64,000 bases of DNA from Prauserella_A sp040635515. Its GTDB lineage: Bacteria; Actinomycetota; Actinomycetes; Mycobacteriales; Pseudonocardiaceae. Where the stretch lies: positions 1,178,001 to 1,242,000 of the forward strand of contig JBEYHY010000001.1 in assembly GCA_040635515.1 (NCBI GenBank), read 5' to 3'. A model generated the notes under the pieces. That model was not told where the DNA came from. It did no database searches and was given only the letters and a program-made list of their open reading frames with translations. The number at the start of each line of letters is the position of its first letter. The first letter of the stretch is position 1. Below, in pieces: positions 53,919-63,312 of the stretch. Made by a program: the position numbers and the translations under genes.

Positions 53919-55519
53919 GACGGCGACACCCACGCGCCGGACAACCGCAGTCGCGACGATGCCTCGAAAGCGATGTCGTGGGCCGTCGGTCCCAGCGCGA
54001 TCACCTGCGAAAGCTCGAAAACCGGGATCGCGTAGGCATGCTCGACGATGAGTCGTTGTGCCTCGGCCGCGGCGGGCGCCCGCACCGCGGCGTCGGTCGA
54101 CGCCGCCTGCTTGTCGAGCGCGACGTCGAGCGGGTTGCCCGGTTCGAGTTTGCTGCGATCGCCCGCTCCGGTCGAGAAGGTGTTGCGCAGGATGTCCGGA
54201 TCGGCCCTCGTCACGTTGTACCAGAGGAATTCGTAGTCACCGCGTTGCTGCCGGTCGGTGACCTCGGGTGTCGGATGCGGTTCGACCCGCAACTCGAAAC
54301 CGATCGCCTTGAGTTGCTGCTGCACGAGTTCCAGCACGCTCTGGCTCTGGTTGAACGCCGACGAGAAGATCACCGACGCGCTCAGCCGTTCACCGTTTCT
54401 CACTCTGATGCCGTCGGGCCCCTCAACCCAGCCGGCCGCGGCGAGCAGCGCCGACGCGCCGTCCGGATCGTGAGTCAGTTCGGCGGAGAGGTCGGTGTGC
54501 AACGGCGTCGACGCGGCGAGGATGCTGCTGGCCGGTTTGTAGTTGGGGCTCAGCACGGTGTCGCTGACTTCCTTGCGGTTGACCGCCTTCTGCACGGCCT
54601 TGCGGACGTTCTCCTCGGCCAGCACGCCACGAGCGGTGTTGGCGTGCAGGTTGAACACGATGCCCGGGTTCGAGCGCACGGAACCGATGAACCCGCCGCC
54701 CTCGAACCGCGCCTCGTCGACCGGCTGCACGTCGGTGATCGCGTCGAGCTGGCCGGAGACCAGGCTTCCCGTGCGCACTCCTGGTTCCGGCACGATCCGG
54801 TAGATCACCTTGTCGAGATATGCCTCACCTTCCCTTTCCCACAACGAGGAACCCCACGTGTAGCCGCGCCGCTTGCCGATCACGATTTCCTGGTTCTGGG
54901 TGAAGCTCTCGAACACGAACGGTCCCGAGCCGATGAGGCCATCGCCGTGACAGCGCTGTTCCGGAGTCGCCTCGTAGGCCGAGGGGGCCAGCAGCCCAAG
55001 CGACATCGTGGAGGTGGCCTGGAGGAACTGCGCGCTCGGCTCGGCGAACTCGACGCGTGCGGTGTATTCGCCGGCGACCGTGGTGCCGGTGTACTCGGCG
55101 AGGTAGCCGGAGGCCACGAGTGCGCTGGGGCCCAGTTCCTTGATGCCGTCGAAGCTCGCCTTGACGGCGGCGGCGTCGACGGGGCTGCCGTCGGAGAACG
55201 TCGCGCCCTCCCGGAGATGGAAGGTGAAGCTCCTGGCGTCGTCGCCGACCTCCCATCGCTCGGCGAGCCACGGGGTGATCTCACCGGTTTCCGGGTCCTG
55301 ATCGGTGAGCGAGTCGACGAGTTGCCTGCCGACGTTGAGCCCCGCGTTGAGGCCGACCTGCTGAGGGTCGATGCAGTCGGGGGGTGTCGCGATGCCCAGT
55401 GTCAGTGTGCCTCCCTGCCGGGGAGGCCCGTCCTCGCGTTGCCCGCCACCCGCGCTCTGCGAACAGGCCGACGCCAAGAGCGCCGCGGCGAGAAGGAGCA
55501 CGATCAGGGGACGGGACAC
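53915..55519 (-). CDS. peptide-type ABC transporter substrate-binding lipoprotein (SBP family 5)
   Basis: 534 residues. Lipoprotein signal with lipobox LLASAC. Family 5 markers: QGGTLTLGIATPPDCIDP, LVDSLTDQDPETGEITPWLAERWEV (in two parts), FHLREGATFSDGSPVDAAAV, GSGPFVFESF. GTG 55519 has GGAGG about 6 bp upstream; the frame is open to 55675. First gene of the operon. Substrate not certain: peptide, nickel or an organosulfur compound, given the neighbouring sulfonate-type unit. Confidence 0.85.
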   Translation of the reverse strand: MSRPLIVLLLAAALLASACSQSAGGGQREDGPPRQGGTLTLGIATPPDCIDPQQVGLNAGLNVGRQLVDSLTDQDPETGEITPWLAERWEVGDDARSFTFHLREGATFSDGSPVDAAAVKASFDGIKELGPSALVASGYLAEYTGTTVAGEYTARVEFAEPSAQFLQATSTMSLGLLAPSAYEATPEQRCHGDGLIGSGPFVFESFTQNQEIVIGKRRGYTWGSSLWEREGEAYLDKVIYRIVPEPGVRTGSLVSGQLDAITDVQPVDEARFEGGGFIGSVRSNPGIVFNLHANTARGVLAEENVRKAVQKAVNRKEVSDTVLSPNYKPASSILAASTPLHTDLSAELTHDPDGASALLAAAGWVEGPDGIRVRNGERLSASVIFSSAFNQSQSVLELVQQQLKAIGFELRVEPHPTPEVTDRQQRGDYEFLWYNVTRADPDILRNTFSTGAGDRSKLEPGNPLDVALDKQAASTDAAVRAPAAAEAQRLIVEHAYAIPVFELSQVIALGPTAHDIAFEASSRLRLSGAWVSPS

Positions 55520-55831
55520 CGGGAGCCTCCAGTGGGGTGATGACGAGCGCACGACGGCCGGAAAAGGACCGGCCGGTGGCGGGACGACCGCCGCATCGAT
55601 CTTTCCCTTCACGACGGCGATGTCAACGAGTGGCGACAGTCTCCCGGAATCTGGAAAGCGGGAATATCTTTCCATTCGTCATATTGTCCGCCAATCGGCG
55701 GACAGCCGGGATCCCTAGGTCTCTTGTGGACTGTCGCCAGCATCACGAATACCCGCGCGGCAGGCTGATCGAAGCATCATTTCGCGCCGTTAGTTTCGTG
55801 CCATTAGTTTCATCGGGTCGATTCTTAATCC
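55520..55831. promoter_or_regulatory. divergent regulatory region between two ABC import operons
   Basis: 312 bp, no gene, notably richer in A/T than its surroundings. It holds a perfect inverted repeat TGTCCGCC-AATC-GGCGGACA at 55685-55704 and a 14-bp spaced direct repeat of TTAGTTTC near 55790-55811. It must carry promoters for both operons; one regulator may control both. Confidence 0.5.
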
Positions 55832-57022
55832 GTGAACACCGCTTGCGCGGGGGGCCGGAACGCACGAATGATCGGGGCCATGTCCGCCATGTCCGCCCCG
55901 CCCTTTCTTTTCTCCCCGCGCTCTTCCCGTTCCGCTCGTGTCCGGCGGACTCGGAAAGGGTGGCGACGTGCGTCCGCGCTGGCCGCCGCGATGGCAGGCG
56001 TGCTGGTGTTCACCGCGTGCGCCCCCGCACCCGAAGCCGAGGTGGGGCCACCAGCCGACGACCCGCTGCCCACCGAGGTCCCCGAGGGCACCGAACTGGT
56101 CGTGGCCGATCAGAACGAGGCGCTGCAAACCCTCATGCGTGCCTCCGGCGAGCACGACCGGCTCGCCTCGGCGGCGCAGTACGCGAACTTCCTCGGCGGA
56201 CCCGCGATTCTGGAGGCCATCAGGGCGGACGCGGTCGATCTCGCCGTCGTCAACGACACTCCGCCGATCCAGGCACACGCCTCGGGCGAGAGCGTGCCGA
56301 TCGTCGCGGCACGGCGGCAGTCGCTTCCCGACTACCGCATGGCGGTCGCCCCGGGTGCGGGCGTCGCGACACTGGCCGACCTCAAAGGCAAGCGCATCAC
56401 CTACGGCGAAGGAACAGGGCGGCAGCCCTACGTGCTGAGAGCACTGCGGAAAGCGGGCCTCAGTACCGACGACGTCGAACTGGTCCCGCTGAAGGCGGCC
56501 GACTTCCCCGACGCCATCCGCACCGGCCAGGTCGACGTCGCCGTGCTCAACGAACCGCATTTCACGCGCTACCTCACCGAGTACCGGGACGCGGGCGCCA
56601 CGGCGGTGCCCGACAGCGAAACCGAGGGAGTCGCGAGTGGACTGCAATACCTCTACGCCAGGGGTTCCGCGCTGAGCGACCCCGCGAAAGCCGCCGCCAT
56701 CAGGGACTTCGTTCAGCACTGGGTCTCCGCTACCCGGTGGGCCGAACAGAACAAGGACGCCTGGGTCGAGGCCTACTACGTGCGCAATCAGAAACTCGGG
56801 ACCGAGGAGGGAAACCGGATCGTCGAATCGGAGGGCGAGTTCTCCTTCCCGCCACTGGACGAGGATCTCATCGCCGTGCAGCAGGCCACGATCGACATCA
56901 TCGAGGAGGCCGGTGACCTCCCCGCACCACTCGACGCGCACGACGAGTTCGACACCCGCTTCGACCCGGTCATCGCCGAGGCCGCGGAAGCGGCGGGCGC
57001 GAGCAGGCAGGCGAGGCCATGA
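55832..57022 (+). CDS. aliphatic sulfonate/nitrate-type ABC transporter substrate-binding lipoprotein
   Basis: Up to 396 residues. A lipobox VFTAC lies near residue 63 of the longest frame. SsuA/TauA-type features: VADQNEALQTLMRASG, GPAILEAIRADAVDLAVVND, GVATLADLKGKRITYGEGTG, TGQVDVAVLNEPHFTRYL. The first codons are uncertain: GTG 55832, ATG 55868, 55880 or 55889 are all in frame and none has a clear Shine-Dalgarno. It overlaps the permease by ATGA. Confidence 0.8.
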   Translation: MNTACAGGRNARMIGAMSAMSAPPFLFSPRSSRSARVRRTRKGWRRASALAAAMAGVLVFTACAPAPEAEVGPPADDPLPTEVPEGTELVVADQNEALQTLMRASGEHDRLASAAQYANFLGGPAILEAIRADAVDLAVVNDTPPIQAHASGESVPIVAARRQSLPDYRMAVAPGAGVATLADLKGKRITYGEGTGRQPYVLRALRKAGLSTDDVELVPLKAADFPDAIRTGQVDVAVLNEPHFTRYLTEYRDAGATAVPDSETEGVASGLQYLYARGSALSDPAKAAAIRDFVQHWVSATRWAEQNKDAWVEAYYVRNQKLGTEEGNRIVESEGEFSFPPLDEDLIAVQQATIDIIEEAGDLPAPLDAHDEFDTRFDPVIAEAAEAAGASRQARP

Positions 57023-57885
57023 CCCGCAACCTCGCCCCCGCCACGCGTGACAGCGGGCCGGAACGGCCACCCGCTCCCCCGCCACGAGAGAACCCGGCTC
57101 CCGGCAGGCCACGCAGGCTCGTCCCCCGTCCCCTCAAGCCGATCGGATTGCTGTTCGGCCCGGTTGTCGTGGTCGGGGTGTGGGAGCTGGCCGCGACCGC
57201 GGGCTGGCTCTCCCCCAGACAGCTCGCCGCGCCGTCGGTTGCCGTGCGCACCGGTGCCGAGATGTTGTTCGACGGCGAACTGTTGCCTCACCTCGGCGCC
57301 TCGGCTCAGCGTGCCTACCTCGCGCTGGCGATCGGCATCGTGGCAGGCCTCGTACTCGCGCTGCTGTCAGGACTTTCCAGGATCGGCGAGGCCAGTATCG
57401 ACGGTCTCGTGCAGATCAAACGCGCCATTCCCACCCTCGCCCTGATCCCGCTCGCGATCCTGTGGCTGGGTATCGGCGAGGAGATGAAGGTCGCCGTCAT
57501 CGCGGCCAGCGTGTTCGTTCCGATCTACCTCAACACCCACGCCGCGCTGCGCGGCATCGACCTGCGGCACGTCGAACTGGCGCGCAGCGTCGGCCTCGGC
57601 AGGGCCGAGTTCGTGCGCAGAGTCGCCCTGCCGGGCGCGCTTCCCGGGTTCTTCACCGGATTACGGCTTTCGGTGACGATGTGCTGGACGGCGCTCGTGG
57701 TGCTCGAACAGATCAACGCCACGGAGGGAATCGGTTATCTCATGACCAAGGCGCGCGACTACGGGCAGACCGACGTCATCGTCGTCGGTCTCGTCATCTA
57801 CGCGATTCTCGGCCTCGCCTCGGACTTCGCGGTGCGGCTGATCGAGCGCAAGGCGCTGTCCTGGCGAAAGACGATCGGCTCATGA
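57019..57885 (+). CDS. sulfonate/nitrate-type ABC transporter permease
   Basis: 288 residues with a Pro/Arg-rich cytoplasmic N-terminus of about 38 residues, then six helices. EAA loop HVELARSVGLGRAEFVRRVALPG and GYLMTKARDYGQTDVIVVGL are typical of SsuC. Coupled to the binding protein and the ATPase by 4-bp overlaps. Confidence 0.9.
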   Translation: MTRNLAPATRDSGPERPPAPPPRENPAPGRPRRLVPRPLKPIGLLFGPVVVVGVWELAATAGWLSPRQLAAPSVAVRTGAEMLFDGELLPHLGASAQRAYLALAIGIVAGLVLALLSGLSRIGEASIDGLVQIKRAIPTLALIPLAILWLGIGEEMKVAVIAASVFVPIYLNTHAALRGIDLRHVELARSVGLGRAEFVRRVALPGALPGFFTGLRLSVTMCWTALVVLEQINATEGIGYLMTKARDYGQTDVIVVGLVIYAILGLASDFAVRLIERKALSWRKTIGS

Positions 57886-58640
57886 CCGGCACAACCGCGC
57901 CCGCCGTCCGCACCGAGGGACTCACCCGCCGCTACGGCGGCAGGGTGGTGCTCGACGACGTCGGCCTGCGCATCGCGCCGGGCGAGTTCGTGGCGCTGAT
58001 CGGGCGCAGCGGATCCGGCAAGAGTACCCTGTTACGGGCACTGGCACGGCTCGACGACTATGTGGACGGTTCGGGCACGGTTTCCGTGCCGGACAACCGA
58101 TCGGTGCTGTTCCAGGATTCGCGGCTGCTGCCGTGGGACAGGGTGCTCGACAACGTGACCCTCGGGCTGCGCGGTCCCGGGGCCGAGGCGCGAGGCAAGG
58201 CCGCGCTGGCCGATGTCGGGCTCGCGGGCAGGGAGCGCGCGTGGCCCAATGCCCTCTCCGGCGGAGAACAGCAGCGCGTGGCGCTGGCCAGATCACTGGT
58301 GAGGGAACCGGATCTGCTGCTGGCCGACGAGCCGTTCGGCGCGCTCGACGCGCTCACCCGGCTGCGCATGCACGCGTTGCTGCTCGAACTGGTCGCCGCG
58401 CACCGGCCAGCCGTACTGCTCGTCACCCACGACGTCGACGAAGCGCTCGCGCTCGCCGACAGGGTGCTGGTTCTTGAGGCGGGCAAGGTCGTGCTCGACC
58501 ACGCCGTTGACCTTCCGCGTCCGCGGCAGCACGCAACACCGGAACTGGCGGTGGCGCGCGAGGAACTGTTGCGTGGCCTCGGTGTCGGCGCCGGTCTCGA
58601 TATCGGTGGCGCGCGCGAACCCGGGCCGGTCACCGCCTGA
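57882..58640 (+). CDS. sulfonate/nitrate-type ABC transporter ATPase
   Basis: 252 residues. Walker A GRSGSGKSTLLRAL, Q-loop VLFQDSRLLPWDRVLDNV (the SsuB/TauB form), signature LSGGEQQRVALARSL, Walker B LLLADEPFGALDALTRLRM, H-loop VTHDVDEAL. Ends 48 bp before the monooxygenase gene. Confidence 0.9.
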   Translation: MTGTTAPAVRTEGLTRRYGGRVVLDDVGLRIAPGEFVALIGRSGSGKSTLLRALARLDDYVDGSGTVSVPDNRSVLFQDSRLLPWDRVLDNVTLGLRGPGAEARGKAALADVGLAGRERAWPNALSGGEQQRVALARSLVREPDLLLADEPFGALDALTRLRMHALLLELVAAHRPAVLLVTHDVDEALALADRVLVLEAGKVVLDHAVDLPRPRQHATPELAVAREELLRGLGVGAGLDIGGAREPGPVTA

Positions 58641-58688
58641 GTGCCTCGTCCAGCCAAATCCACAGCACACCGAGAATGGAAGAACCCG

Positions 58689-60065
58689 ATGTCGCGTACC
58701 TTGCACCTGAACGTCTTCATCCACGGCCGAGGGCACCACGAGGCGGCCTGGCGGCACCCGAGGGCCGGTACGGCCCCGCTGACCGACATCGGTTTCTACG
58801 AACAGGTCGCGGCCATCGCCGAGCGGGGCCGGTTCGACTCGGTGTTCTTCGCCGATCACCTCGCGATCGGCTCCGAAGTGCGGCACGCCGCACGCGGCGC
58901 GCTCGAACCGCTGACCCTGCTCGCCGCTCTCTCGCGCGCGACTGAGCACATCGGACTGATCGCGACCGCGTCCAGCACCTACACCGAGCCCTACAACCTC
59001 GCGCGGCAGTTCGCCTCGATCGATCACATCAGCGGGGGCAGGGCAGGCTGGAACATTGTGACGTCCTGGCTGAAAGCGACCTCGGCCAATTTCGGCGACA
59101 GCACGCAACTGGGCCACGACGAGCGCTACGACAGGGCGTTCGAGTATCTCGACGTGGTGACGAAACTGTGGGACAGCTGGGCCGAGGACGCTCACGTCGA
59201 CGACAGGGCTTCCGGGACCTACGCCGACACCGACCGGGTACGCCCCATCCGGCACTCCGGGCGCTACTACCGGGTGGCGGGAGCGCTCAACGTGCCGCGC
59301 TCACCGCAGGGAAGGCCACTGCTGGTGCAGGCGGGTTCCTCCGACAAGGGCAGGCAGTTCGCCGCGACGTACGCGGAAGCGGTGTTCACCGCCCACCTGG
59401 AGAAGGCGACGGCGGTGGAGTTCAGCACGGATCTCAAGGCGAGGGCAGCGGCGCTGGGCAGGGACCCCGGCCATGTCCTGGTGCTGCCGGGGCTGAGCCC
59501 CGCCATCGGCTCCACCGAGGCCGAGGCGGCGGCGCTGTGGGACGAACTCAACGCGCTCACGGTGCCCGAGGTCGGCCTTGGTCATCTTTCGGCGAGGTTC
59601 GGCGGCGCCGACCTCTCCCATCTCAGCCTCGACGAGCGGCTCTCCCCCGGCGACCTGCCCGATCCGGCCACCGTCGAGGGCGCGCAGAGCCGTGCCGAAC
59701 TGATCCACCGGCTCGTGGCCAGCGAGCGGCCGACCCTGCGCGCGCTGTTGCACAAACTGGCGGGGGGACGCGGGCACTACATCACCGCGGGTACCCCGGA
59801 GCAGATCGCCGACGTGATCGAGGACTGGTTCCGCTCGGGCGCGGCCGACGGATTCAACGTGATGCCACCCATCCTGCCCGCGGTGCTGACCGACTTCGTC
59901 GAACAGGTGGTGCCGATCCTGCAGCGGCGTGGCCTCTTTCGCAGGGAGTACACGGAGAGCACCCTGCGCGGGCACTACGGCCTGCCGCGCCCGGAGAACC
60001 GGTTCTTCCCCGCCGGAGCGGCGGAGCGGCCGGAAGCGGCGGAACCCCAGGCCCTGTCCCGATAG
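58689..60065 (+). CDS. LLM-class flavin monooxygenase (NtaA/SnaA/DszA family)
   Basis: 458 residues. LHLNVFIHGRGHHEAAWRHP, FDSVFFADHLAIG, GRAGWNIVTSW and PRSPQGRPLLVQAGSSDKGR are the diagnostic strings of the DszA/NtaA/SnaA branch, which uses reduced FMN to cleave C-S or C-N bonds in sulfones, aminopolycarboxylates or related compounds. Placed at the end of an SsuABC-type operon it probably releases sulfite or an amine from the imported compound. ATG 58689 with GGAAG upstream; the frame is open to 58641. Confidence 0.85.
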   Translation: MSRTLHLNVFIHGRGHHEAAWRHPRAGTAPLTDIGFYEQVAAIAERGRFDSVFFADHLAIGSEVRHAARGALEPLTLLAALSRATEHIGLIATASSTYTEPYNLARQFASIDHISGGRAGWNIVTSWLKATSANFGDSTQLGHDERYDRAFEYLDVVTKLWDSWAEDAHVDDRASGTYADTDRVRPIRHSGRYYRVAGALNVPRSPQGRPLLVQAGSSDKGRQFAATYAEAVFTAHLEKATAVEFSTDLKARAAALGRDPGHVLVLPGLSPAIGSTEAEAAALWDELNALTVPEVGLGHLSARFGGADLSHLSLDERLSPGDLPDPATVEGAQSRAELIHRLVASERPTLRALLHKLAGGRGHYITAGTPEQIADVIEDWFRSGAADGFNVMPPILPAVLTDFVEQVVPILQRRGLFRREYTESTLRGHYGLPRPENRFFPAGAAERPEAAEPQALSR

Positions 60066-60066
60066 C

Positions 60067-60132
60067 CGCGAGTCCCCCACTCAGGACAACGAGATCCGCA
60101 CTCAGGACACCGAGATCCGCACTCACGCACCC
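60067..60132 (+). repeat. 21-bp tandem array I (leader plus 2 units)
   Basis: Starts directly after the TAG of the monooxygenase: leader GCGAGTCCCCCACTCAGGAC, then GAGATCCGC-ACT-CAGGAC-ACC and a partial copy. Same orientation as the gene. Confidence 0.85.
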
Positions 60133-60239
60133 TGACCGCGGAATCCCCGGCGCGCGACCGCGTACCGGCTGCCCCGTTCGCGGGACGCGACTCGGACGGG
60201 TGATGCGCTCACCTCGCGCCTCCGCCCACGCCACGCCAG

Positions 60240-60253
60240 CCTTACGTGTAAGG
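60240..60253. promoter_or_regulatory. inverted repeat upstream of the catalase gene
   Basis: CCTTAC-GT-GTAAGG, a perfect 6-bp inverted repeat 110 bp before the catalase start, in an otherwise featureless 230-bp leader. A possible repressor box for a peroxide sensor such as a Fur/CatR-type protein; the regulator itself is not in the window. Confidence 0.4.
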
Positions 60254-60363
60254 GCTCAGGGCGCCGGGTATCTCGCGACGGGAGGTGCCGGGATGCCCGC
60301 CATCACCCCGGGTAGCCAGCGCTCACCCGCGCGACAGCGATCTCGTTCTGAGGAGAAGGCACC

Positions 60364-61887
60364 GTGACACGGGAACACACGAACCTCACCACCACCGACG
60401 CCGGTATCCCCGTGGAGAGCGACGAGCACTCGCTCACCGTCGGTCCTGGCGGGCCGATCCTGCTGCAGGACAGCTATCTCATCGAGCAGATGGCGCAGTT
60501 CAACAGGGAGCGGGTGCCCGAACGGCAACCGCACGCGAAAGGCAGCGGCGCGTTCGGCAGGTTCGAGGTGACCGAGGATGTCAGTGCCTACACGAAGGCG
60601 GCACTGTTCCAGCCGGGGACGAAAACCGAACTGGTGATCCGCTTCTCCACGGTCGCCGGTGAACGCGGCAGCCCCGACACCTGGCGCGACCCTCGCGGAT
60701 TCGCGATCAAGTTCTACACCACCGAGGGCACCTACGACATGGTCGGCAACAACACCCCGGTGTTCTTCGTGAAGGATCCGCTCAAGTTCCAGCACTTCAT
60801 CCGGTCGCAGAAACGCAGGGCCGACAACAACCTCCGCGACCACGACATGCAATGGGACTTCTGGACGCTGTCTCCCGAATCGGCACACCAGGTCACCTGG
60901 CTGATGGGTGACAGGGGAATTCCGCGCACCTGGCGGCACATGAACGGCTACAGCTCGCACACCTACATGTGGATCAACGCGGCTGGTGAGCGGTTCTGGG
61001 TGAAGTACCACTTCAAGACCGATCAGGGCATCGAGCATTTCACCCAGGACGAGGCCGACCAGATGGCATCGGCCGACACCGATTACCACACCAGGGATCT
61101 CTTCGAGACCATCGAGCGTGGTGAGTATCCGAGTTGGACGCTCTACATGCAGATCATGCCGTTCGACGACGCTCCGGGTTACCGGTTCAATCCCTTCGAT
61201 CTGACGAAGGTGTGGCCGCACTCGGACTACCCGCTGATCAAGGTCGGCAGGATGACGCTGGACCGCAACCCGACCGACTACCACACCGAGATCGAGCAGG
61301 CCGCGTTCGAGCCGAACAACCTGGTGCCCGGCATCGGGCCGAGCCCGGACCGGATGCTGCTCGGCAGGCTGTTCTCCTACGCCGACGCCCATCGCTACCG
61401 CATCGGCCCCAACTACAAACAGTTGCCGGTCAACGCCTCGACCTCGCCAGTCCACAGCTACAGCAAGGACGGCCCGATGCGGTACGAGAAGGTCAGCGAC
61501 CCGGTATACGCGCCGAACTCCAAGGGCGGTCCCGCCGCCGACACCGAACGCTACGGGCTGCCGCCCAGCTGGTACACCGACGGCGCGATCATGCGCAGCG
61601 CCTACGTGTCCCACGACCAGGACGACGACTGGGGTCAGCCGGGCACACTGGTCCGCGACGTGATGGACGACGCGGCACGGGACCGGCTCGTGCACAACGT
61701 CGTCGGCCATCTGCTGAACAAGGTCACGGAGCCGGTGCTGAAGCGGGCCTTCGAGTACTGGCGCAACATCGACGCAGGCATCGGCGAGCGCATCGAGAGC
61801 GGTGTGCGGGCCAAACAGGACGAGCTCGACCCGAAAGCCGCCGATCAGGCCAACCCCGCCAGGAGCGGCATGCAGGCGAAGGCGTGA
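60364..61887 (+). CDS. katA: monofunctional haem catalase (clade 3 size)
   Basis: 507 residues. Active-site His in RQPHAKGSGAFGRFEV, Asn in DMVGNNTPVFFVKDP, and proximal Tyr motif RLFSYADAHRYRIGPNYKQLPVN (positions about 334-356). Converts hydrogen peroxide to water and oxygen in the cytoplasm. GTG 60364 is preceded by GAGGAGAAGG, a strong ribosome site. Monocistronic, closed by a 20-bp palindrome. Confidence 0.92.
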   Translation: MTREHTNLTTTDAGIPVESDEHSLTVGPGGPILLQDSYLIEQMAQFNRERVPERQPHAKGSGAFGRFEVTEDVSAYTKAALFQPGTKTELVIRFSTVAGERGSPDTWRDPRGFAIKFYTTEGTYDMVGNNTPVFFVKDPLKFQHFIRSQKRRADNNLRDHDMQWDFWTLSPESAHQVTWLMGDRGIPRTWRHMNGYSSHTYMWINAAGERFWVKYHFKTDQGIEHFTQDEADQMASADTDYHTRDLFETIERGEYPSWTLYMQIMPFDDAPGYRFNPFDLTKVWPHSDYPLIKVGRMTLDRNPTDYHTEIEQAAFEPNNLVPGIGPSPDRMLLGRLFSYADAHRYRIGPNYKQLPVNASTSPVHSYSKDGPMRYEKVSDPVYAPNSKGGPAADTERYGLPPSWYTDGAIMRSAYVSHDQDDDWGQPGTLVRDVMDDAARDRLVHNVVGHLLNKVTEPVLKRAFEYWRNIDAGIGERIESGVRAKQDELDPKAADQANPARSGMQAKA

Positions 61888-61891
61888 GCAC

Positions 61892-61911
61892 ATCGTGCCC
61901 GCGGGCACGAT
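61892..61911 (+). terminator. catalase terminator palindrome
   Basis: Perfect 20-bp palindrome (arm ATCGTGCCCG) 4 bp after the catalase stop. Confidence 0.65.
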
Positions 61912-62007
61912 CCCACGAGATCAGCACTCTCCGTCGCGGCCAGCGGCGCGGCCGGATCGCAACGCGCCGGTGGCGCACCGTGTCATCCGGCCACCGAAGC
62001 GAGTATA

Positions 62008-62024
62008 TTGGCACCAGGTGTCAA
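62008..62024. promoter_or_regulatory. operator-like palindrome before mftD
   Basis: TTGGCACC-A-GGTGTCAA is a near-perfect 17-bp inverted repeat (one mismatched pair besides the centre) in an A/T-rich patch 60 bp upstream of the mftD start. The TTGGCA and downstream AAAATAG could also be promoter elements. Confidence 0.5.
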
Positions 62025-62083
62025 AATAGCCGCGAACACAGCAGCTGGCGCGCAGCGCCACCGGGACGAGCGTGGGAGTGACG

Positions 62084-63274
62084 ATGTCCAACGGATGGTT
62101 CGAAACAGTGGCCGAGGCGCAGCGCAGGGCGAAGCGGCGACTGCCCAAATCGGTGTACGGGGCGCTGGTGGCAGGCTCCGAACGGGGACAGACCATCGAG
62201 GACAACATGGGCGCCTTCGCCGAACTGGGATTCGCGCCGCACGTCGCGGGCCTTTCGAACGAACGGGATCTCGCCACCAGCGTCATGGGCCAGCCGATCT
62301 CGATGCCGGTGCTGATCTCCCCCACGGGCGTGCAGGCCGTGCACCCCGACGGGGAGGTCGCCGTCGCGAGGGCCGCGGCGGCCCGCGGCGTGGCGATGGG
62401 CCTGAGTTCCTTCGCCAGCAAGTCGATCGAGGAGGTCGCGGCCGCCAACCCGCAGACCTTCTTCCAGATGTACTGGGTGGGCTCCCGCGACGTGCTCGTG
62501 CAGCGCATGGAACGCGCGAAGGCCGCGGGTGCCGTCGGCCTGATCATGACGCTGGACTGGTCCTTCTCCAACGGAAGGGACTGGGGAAGCCCCAACATCC
62601 CGGAGAAGATGGACTTCAAGACCATGGTCAAGTTCGCGCCCGAGGGCGTGACCAGGCCGAAATGGTTGTGGGAATTCGCGAAGACCCGCAGGCTCCCCGA
62701 TCTGACCACCCCCAACCTGACGCCGCCCGGCGGCGCGGCCCCCACGTTCTTCGGCGCCTATGGCGAGTGGATCCAGACCCCGCTGCCGACCTGGGACGAC
62801 GTGGCGTGGTTGCGGCAACAGTGGGACGGGCCTTTCATGCTCAAGGGCGTGACCAGGGTCGACGACGCCAAACGGGCGGTCGACGCCGGAGTCTCGGCGA
62901 TCTCGGTCTCCAACCACGGTGGCAACAACCTCGACGGCACCCCCGCCACGATCAGGGCGCTGCCCCCGATCGCCGACGCGGTGGGCGAGCAGATCGAGGT
63001 GCTGCTCGACGGTGGCGTCCGCCGAGGCAGCGATGTCGTCAAGGCACTGGCTCTTGGCGCCAAGGCCGTGATGATCGGCAGGGCCTACCTGTGGGGCCTC
63101 GCCGCCAACGGGCAGGCCGGTGTCGAGAACGTGCTCGACATCCTGCGCGGCGGTATCGACTCCGCCGTACTCGGACTCGGCCTGACGTCGGTGCACGACA
63201 TCGCCAGAGGTGACGTCGTGATTCCCCCCGGTTTCATCCGCGAGCTCGGCGTCCACGAGGCCGCCAAGCTCTGA
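62084..63274 (+). CDS. mftD: pre-mycofactocin synthase MftD-like FMN alpha-hydroxy-acid oxidoreductase
   Basis: 396 residues, FMN-dependent TIM-barrel. The N-terminus WFETVAEAQRRAKRRLPKSVY and the C-terminal GLAANGQAGVENVLDILRGG (both split forms of 20 or so residues) closely match mycobacterial MftD/LldD1 as I remember it. The active-site region is SVSNHGGNNLDGTPA and the FMN phosphate site LLDGGVRRGSDVVKAL, AVMIGRAYLWG. MftD oxidises the trimmed MftA peptide to give the redox-active pre-mycofactocin. ATG 62084 has GGGAG upstream. It is followed 38 bp later by a mycofactocin-type SDR. Confidence 0.8.
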   Translation: MSNGWFETVAEAQRRAKRRLPKSVYGALVAGSERGQTIEDNMGAFAELGFAPHVAGLSNERDLATSVMGQPISMPVLISPTGVQAVHPDGEVAVARAAAARGVAMGLSSFASKSIEEVAAANPQTFFQMYWVGSRDVLVQRMERAKAAGAVGLIMTLDWSFSNGRDWGSPNIPEKMDFKTMVKFAPEGVTRPKWLWEFAKTRRLPDLTTPNLTPPGGAAPTFFGAYGEWIQTPLPTWDDVAWLRQQWDGPFMLKGVTRVDDAKRAVDAGVSAISVSNHGGNNLDGTPATIRALPPIADAVGEQIEVLLDGGVRRGSDVVKALALGAKAVMIGRAYLWGLAANGQAGVENVLDILRGGIDSAVLGLGLTSVHDIARGDVVIPPGFIRELGVHEAAKL

Positions 63275-63312
63275 TTGCCTTCAACCACACCGAAAACGGA
63301 AAGAGGTCAACG

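Noticed and set aside
60067..60135. A coding role for the arrays as heptapeptide repeats (EIRTQDA in one frame)
   Set aside because: The unit is seven codons, but no array sits in a frame with a plausible start and ribosome site, and phase against neighbouring genes varies.
61888..62083. An mftA peptide gene before mftD
   Set aside because: No short frame ending in an IDGMCGVY-like sequence is present.
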